Source: Bradyrhizobium sp. AZCC 2262
GTDB lineage: Bacteria > Pseudomonadota > Alphaproteobacteria > Rhizobiales > Xanthobacteraceae
Assembly (NCBI RefSeq): GCF_036924535.1
Contig: NZ_JAZHRT010000001.1
Span: 8,494,001-8,558,000, forward strand
Reading direction: 5' to 3'
Length of the DNA stretch: 64,000 nt
Within the stretch, counting starts at the first letter, position 1. Each line of letters opens with the position of its first letter. The notes below the pieces were generated by a model. The model ran no database searches and was not told where the DNA came from. It saw only the letters and a list, made by a program, of their open reading frames with translations. Position numbers and translations under genes: made by a program. Of this stretch, positions 60,440 through 64,000 are shown piece after piece.

Positions 60440-61441
60440 TCACACCCTCACCATCCGCTTGCCGCGGTTCTCGCCGGCGAGCAGGCCGATCAGGGCTTTC
60501 GGCGTGTTCTCGATCCCGTCGATCACGTCCTCCTGCACCTTCAATTTCCCCGAGGCGACCCAGGACTGCAGGTCGGCCAGCGCGGCGGCGCTCTCATTCA
60601 TATAGTCCATCACGATGAAGCCCTGCATGATGAGGCGTTTCACCACGATCAGGCCGGGTACGCCGCGGGGGCCATGGGCCGACGGCACGCCGTCGTATTG
60701 CGAGATCGCGCCGCAGCAGGCGATGCGGCCGCGATTGTTCATCAGCGAAAGGCACGCTTCAAGGATGTCGCCGCCGACATTGTCGAAATAGACGTCGATG
60801 CCCTTGGGGGCGGCCGCGCGCAGCGCCTTGAAGGTGGCGCCGTCCTTGTAATCGACCGCGGCGTCGAAGCCGAGTTCGGACGTCAGCCACTGGCATTTGT
60901 CCTTGCCGCCGGCGATGCCGATGACGTTGCAGCCCTTGATCTTCGCGATCTGCCCGACGATCGACCCGACCGAGCCGGCAGCAGCCGAGACCACCACGGT
61001 CTCGCCTTCCCTGGGCTTGCCGACATGCAGGAGACCGAAATAGGCGGTGAGGCCGGCGATGCCGTAGACGCTGAGCAGATGCGTCATCGGTTCCATCCGC
61101 GGCATCTTCGTGAGATGCTTGGCTGGCACCGCAGCATAATCCTGCCAGCCGGTGTCGCCGAACGCGATATCGCCCGGCGCAAATCCCGGCGCCTTGGACG
61201 ACACGACTTCAGCGATGCTGCCGCCGGCCATCACGGTGTTGGCCTCGACGGCGGCGCGGTAGGTAGCGCCGTGCATCCACGCCCGGTTGGCGGCATCGAG
61301 CGAGATATAGCGCGTCCGCAGCAGCACCTCGCCGTCCTTCGGCTCGGGCACCGTGCCCTTGGTCAGCTTGAAGTGCTCGGGTCCGAGTTTGCCGCTCGGC
61401 TTTTCCACAAGCAGGATCTGGCGATTGACGGTGTCGTTCAT
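60440..61441 (-). CDS. NADP-dependent MDR oxidoreductase (CurA/leukotriene B4 dehydrogenase-like)
   Basis: A 333-residue medium-chain reductase without zinc ligands: YISLDAANRAWMHG, VSAAAGSVGSIVGQIAKIKG (cofactor site), GIAGGKDKCQWL, FDNVGGDILEACLSLMN and C-terminal DVIDGIENTPKALIGLL. It reduces enone double bonds with NADPH. The ATG at 61441 has AAGGGGAG before it. Divergent to the symporter gene. Confidence 0.9.
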   Translation of the reverse strand: MNDTVNRQILLVEKPSGKLGPEHFKLTKGTVPEPKDGEVLLRTRYISLDAANRAWMHGATYRAAVEANTVMAGGSIAEVVSSKAPGFAPGDIAFGDTGWQDYAAVPAKHLTKMPRMEPMTHLLSVYGIAGLTAYFGLLHVGKPREGETVVVSAAAGSVGSIVGQIAKIKGCNVIGIAGGKDKCQWLTSELGFDAAVDYKDGATFKALRAAAPKGIDVYFDNVGGDILEACLSLMNNRGRIACCGAISQYDGVPSAHGPRGVPGLIVVKRLIMQGFIVMDYMNESAAALADLQSWVASGKLKVQEDVIDGIENTPKALIGLLAGENRGKRMVRV

Positions 61442-61655
61442 GGCGTGTCTCCCCTTGGGCCGTGATTGTTCTTGATGCAGTTGGCTGCGCTTGAAGCGAT
61501 CAACTGCACAGATTGTGCGCTGCGGGGACGCTAATCGCCGCGCGCGCTTTCCACAACGGGAACATTCTGGCAAGCGTGCAAAATGCCGCAAGCTTGTTGC
61601 GTCCCCATTCAAATCTGCCAAACTTGTCGTTGCCGGAAATACGGGGGTGCGAGAA

Positions 61656-62945
61656 ATGTCCAGCAGGTTTACGCAATACATTCTGATCGCGATGGCGCTT
61701 GGCATCGTGATGGGGACTATTGTCTTCAATTATATGCCCGACAGCCGGGTGGAAATCGCGGCCGACGTAAACCTGATCGCCATGCTGTTCCTGCGCCTGA
61801 TCAAGATGATCATCGCGCCTTTGGTGTTCGCCACGCTCGTCGGCGGCATCGCCCATATGGGCTCGGGCTCGAAGCTCGGCCGCGTGTTCGCCAAGACGAT
61901 GGGCTGGTTCGTCAGCGCTTCCTTTGTCTCGCTGCTGCTCGGCCTCGTCATGGTCAATCTGCTGCAGCCCGGCGCCAACTTCCCCGGCACGCTGCCCGAC
62001 AAGGCGCAATCGACCGGCCTGCCGGTCTCGGCGTTCTCGATCGAGAAGTTCCTGACGCATCTGATCCCGACCTCGATCGCGGATGCGATGGCGCAGAACG
62101 AAATCCTGCAGATCGTGGTATTCGCCGTGTTCTTCGCGGTGGCACTCGGCGCGATGCCTGAGCGCGCCAAGCCGATCATGTCGCTGATCGACGATCTCGC
62201 TCATATCATGCTGAAGGTGACCGGCTATGTGATGCTGTTCGCGCCGATCGCGGTGTGGGCGGCGATCATGGCGACCGTGTCGAAGAACGGTCTCGGCGTG
62301 CTGTGGAAACTGATCGTGTTCATGGGCGGCTTCTACCTGTCGCTGATGATCCTGTGGGGCATCCTGGTCGTGGTCGGCTTCATCGTGATCGGTCCGCGAT
62401 ACAGCCATTTGCTGCGATTGATCCGCGAACCGCTGATGATCGCGTTCTCGACGGCGTCGTCGGAGGCGGCCTATCCGAAGACGCTGGAGGGCCTCAACCG
62501 CTTCGGCGCCTCGTCGCGGATTTCGGCCTTCGTGCTGCCGCTCGGTTACTCGTTCAATCTCGACGGCACGATGATGTATTGCACCTTTGCGAGCATCTTC
62601 ATCGCGCAGACCTACCATATCGACATGTCGCTCGGCACGCAGCTGGCGATGCTGGCGACGCTGATGATCACCTCGAAGGGCGTTGCCGGCGTGCCGCGGG
62701 CGTCCCTGGTGGTAATCGCCTCGACGCTCAGCCAGTTCGGCATTCCCGAAGCCGGCCTGCTGATGATCATGGGTATAGACACGTTCCTTGATATGGGGCG
62801 CAGCGCCACCAACGTGATCGGCAATTCGCTGGCGACCGCCGTGGTGGCGAAATGGGAGGGCGAGCTGAAGCCCGAGCATGAGCTCGGACCGGATGACGTG
62901 GTTCCCACCGATGCCGTTCCGGGCGCCGTCGCGCCGGCGCATTGA
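61656..62945 (+). CDS. Dicarboxylate/amino acid:cation symporter (DAACS family)
   Basis: A 429-residue secondary carrier of the DctA/GltP fold. Visible marks: IIAPLVFATLVGGIAHM, the Ser-rich hairpin FSTASSEAAYPKTLE, the cation site GYSFNLDGTMMY, and GIDTFLDMGRSATNVIGN for substrate binding. It imports C4-dicarboxylates or acidic amino acids. The frame opens at 61491; the ATG at 61656 gives the usual N-terminus. A glutamate-type binding protein gene follows at 12 bp, a pairing that suggests acidic amino acids. Confidence 0.92.
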   Translation: MSSRFTQYILIAMALGIVMGTIVFNYMPDSRVEIAADVNLIAMLFLRLIKMIIAPLVFATLVGGIAHMGSGSKLGRVFAKTMGWFVSASFVSLLLGLVMVNLLQPGANFPGTLPDKAQSTGLPVSAFSIEKFLTHLIPTSIADAMAQNEILQIVVFAVFFAVALGAMPERAKPIMSLIDDLAHIMLKVTGYVMLFAPIAVWAAIMATVSKNGLGVLWKLIVFMGGFYLSLMILWGILVVVGFIVIGPRYSHLLRLIREPLMIAFSTASSEAAYPKTLEGLNRFGASSRISAFVLPLGYSFNLDGTMMYCTFASIFIAQTYHIDMSLGTQLAMLATLMITSKGVAGVPRASLVVIASTLSQFGIPEAGLLMIMGIDTFLDMGRSATNVIGNSLATAVVAKWEGELKPEHELGPDDVVPTDAVPGAVAPAH

Positions 62946-62957
62946 GGGGAGAGCCGC

Positions 62958-63881
62958 ATGCATCGGTCCCCAAGGAGGCTGACTGAGGTTGGCGTAATGT
63001 TGCTGGCGGCATGTCTGCTGGCGATCCCGGCGTCGGCGCAGACCGCGAGCGAAGGGCTGAGCCCCACGCTCGCCAACATCAAGCGGACGCATGTCGTGCG
63101 TCTCGGCTATCGCGAGAGCTCGCCGCCGTTCTCGTTCCTGGACCACTCCAACCGGCCGATCGGCTACAGCCTCGAACTCTGCGAGGCGATCGTCGAGGAG
63201 ATCGGCGTCGAGGTCGACGACGCCAACCTCAAGGTCGAGTACGTCAAGGTGACCTCGGACGACCGCATTCCGGCGGTGACCGAGAACAAGATCGACCTCG
63301 AATGCGGGTCGACCACGGCGAATGCCGAACGCGCCAAGCTGGTGGCGTTTTCGCCTTTAATGTTCGTGGCCGGCACCAAGTTGATGGTGCCAAAGGCGTC
63401 CACCATCTCGGCGCCCACGGACCTGAAAGGCAAGACCGTGGTGGTGACGAAAGGCACCACCAACGAGCAGGCGATGCACACGATCGACAAGAAATTCTCG
63501 CTCGGCCTGAACATCGTGACATCGCCCGACCATGAGCAATCCTATCAGATGCTGGCGGACGGCAAGGCCGACGCGTTCGCGACCGACGACATCCTGCTCT
63601 ACGGCCTGATCGCGCGGCACAAGACCCAGGACAAATTCAAGGTCACCGGGGAATATCTGTCCTACGATCCCTACGGCATCATGTACCGCAAGGGCGAGCC
63701 GCAGATGAAGGACGTGGTCGAGCGCACCTTCCAGAAGCTCGGTTCGGGCCGTGACCTGATCCCGCTCTACAACAAGTGGTTCGTCGCGCGGCTGCCGACC
63801 GGCGAGAAGCTCGGCGTCGCGATCTCGCCGCAACTCGAGGAAGCCTTTAAGGTGCTCGACGACAAGCACGGAAGCAACTAG
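62958..63881 (+). CDS. Glutamate/aspartate-type ABC transporter binding protein
   Basis: A 307-residue SBP_bac_3 receptor: signal peptide LLAACLLAIPASAQ, mature part starting HVVRLGYRESSPPFSFLD, GYSLELCEAIVEEI, and IDLECGSTTANAERAK, which is typical of GltI-type proteins. Ends VAISPQLEEAFKVLDDKHGSN. No ABC permease or ATPase lies in the remaining 119 bp on the plus strand; the next gene is on the opposite strand. It may therefore work with the symporter upstream or with a distant ABC system. Confidence 0.9.
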   Translation: MHRSPRRLTEVGVMLLAACLLAIPASAQTASEGLSPTLANIKRTHVVRLGYRESSPPFSFLDHSNRPIGYSLELCEAIVEEIGVEVDDANLKVEYVKVTSDDRIPAVTENKIDLECGSTTANAERAKLVAFSPLMFVAGTKLMVPKASTISAPTDLKGKTVVVTKGTTNEQAMHTIDKKFSLGLNIVTSPDHEQSYQMLADGKADAFATDDILLYGLIARHKTQDKFKVTGEYLSYDPYGIMYRKGEPQMKDVVERTFQKLGSGRDLIPLYNKWFVARLPTGEKLGVAISPQLEEAFKVLDDKHGSN

Positions 63882-64000
63882 TCAGAAGAAATGCAGGTCT
63901 TGCGGGCGGCCGCCGCGGGTGGCCGTTGCGTATTCGATCGCCAGGAACAGGCCGCCGGCGACATAAATTCTTCGCGAATGCGCGGCGGCCAGTTTCGTGG
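63882..64000 (-). CDS. 3' end of an unrecognised gene (partial)
   Basis: The minus strand has an open frame from the window edge to a TGA at 63882-63884, encoding the last 38 residues: RRIYVAGGLFLAIEYA then TATRGGRPQDLHFF. It converges with the binding-protein gene with no gap. I cannot name the family from this fragment. Confidence 0.5.
   Translation of the reverse strand, partial: TKLAAAHSRRIYVAGGLFLAIEYATATRGGRPQDLHFF

Noticed and set aside
61500..63146. A 548-codon antisense frame over the symporter gene, rich in His, Arg and Asp
   Set aside because: Composition is that of a mirror of a membrane-protein gene; no family motif, no ribosome-binding site.

Overview
The window looks like a chromosomal segment of a Bradyrhizobium-type alphaproteobacterium. 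The reasons are uniformly GC-rich coding sequence, many CoA-ester and aromatic catabolism genes, several orphan periplasmic binding proteins (Bug/TctC, TAXI, NitT, branched-chain amino acid type), and many dispersed palindromic intergenic repeats of the kind seen in this group. I found no plasmid, phage or CRISPR signature. One insertion sequence and one decayed iron-uptake locus are the clearest marks of genome change.

Layout. 0.2-3 kb: M48 lipoprotein protease, SNase-like protein, VOC protein. 3.4-6.8 kb: a large SAM-cyclase-ATPase-TPR signalling protein. 7-14.2 kb: a CoA-ester degradation block (orphan ABC binding protein, a frameshifted enoyl-CoA hydratase, VOC protein, second hydratase, two acyl-CoA dehydrogenases, SDR). 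14.3-15.9 kb: an IS110-family element that appears to sit inside a palindromic repeat. 15.9-19 kb: GlsB- and YidB-type proteins, a ketopantoate-reductase-like protein and small secreted proteins. 19-22.8 kb: AraC regulator, RraA-like protein, cupin, Bug receptor, tRNA-Arg(CCT). 22.8-26.6 kb: TetR regulator with paired GGTACC operators, divergent to an NmrA-like protein and a Tat-exported epoxide hydrolase, then an esterase. 26.6-28.6 kb: a TonB-receptor/PepSY remnant joined by deletion and flanked by an imperfect direct repeat. 28.7-35.8 kb: diheme cytochrome c, hydrolase, racemase, SDR, biotin synthase and a second ketopantoate-reductase-like protein. 36-39 kb: a Gly/His-rich Spy-like protein, an enoyl-CoA hydratase and an aspartate-dehydrogenase-like protein. 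39-44.2 kb: LysR regulator, FAD oxidoreductase and a complete NitT/TauT-type ABC importer.

44.4-50.9 kb is the most coherent metabolic unit: an aromatic catabolic island that converges on gentisate. It holds gentisate 1,2-dioxygenase, a zeta-GST maleylpyruvate isomerase, a MarR regulator, a 3-hydroxybenzoate 6-hydroxylase-like monooxygenase, an aryl-CoA ligase and a salicyloyl-CoA 5-hydroxylase-like monooxygenase. The same GACAGTATACT box lies upstream of both outer transcription units, which suggests one regulon under the embedded MarR protein. 51-54.4 kb holds a TAXI binding protein and a group of small Cys-rich secreted proteins. 54.5-58.9 kb is an RND efflux pump pair. 59-64 kb holds an amidohydrolase, an MDR oxidoreductase, a dicarboxylate/amino-acid symporter, a glutamate-type ABC binding protein and the end of an unrecognised gene.

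Twelve palindromic repeat copies from seven sequence families lie between genes. None lies in a divergent promoter gap; six lie between convergent gene ends. Limits: no database search was possible. Family names rest on motifs, length and context, and start codons were chosen by ribosome-binding-site spacing.
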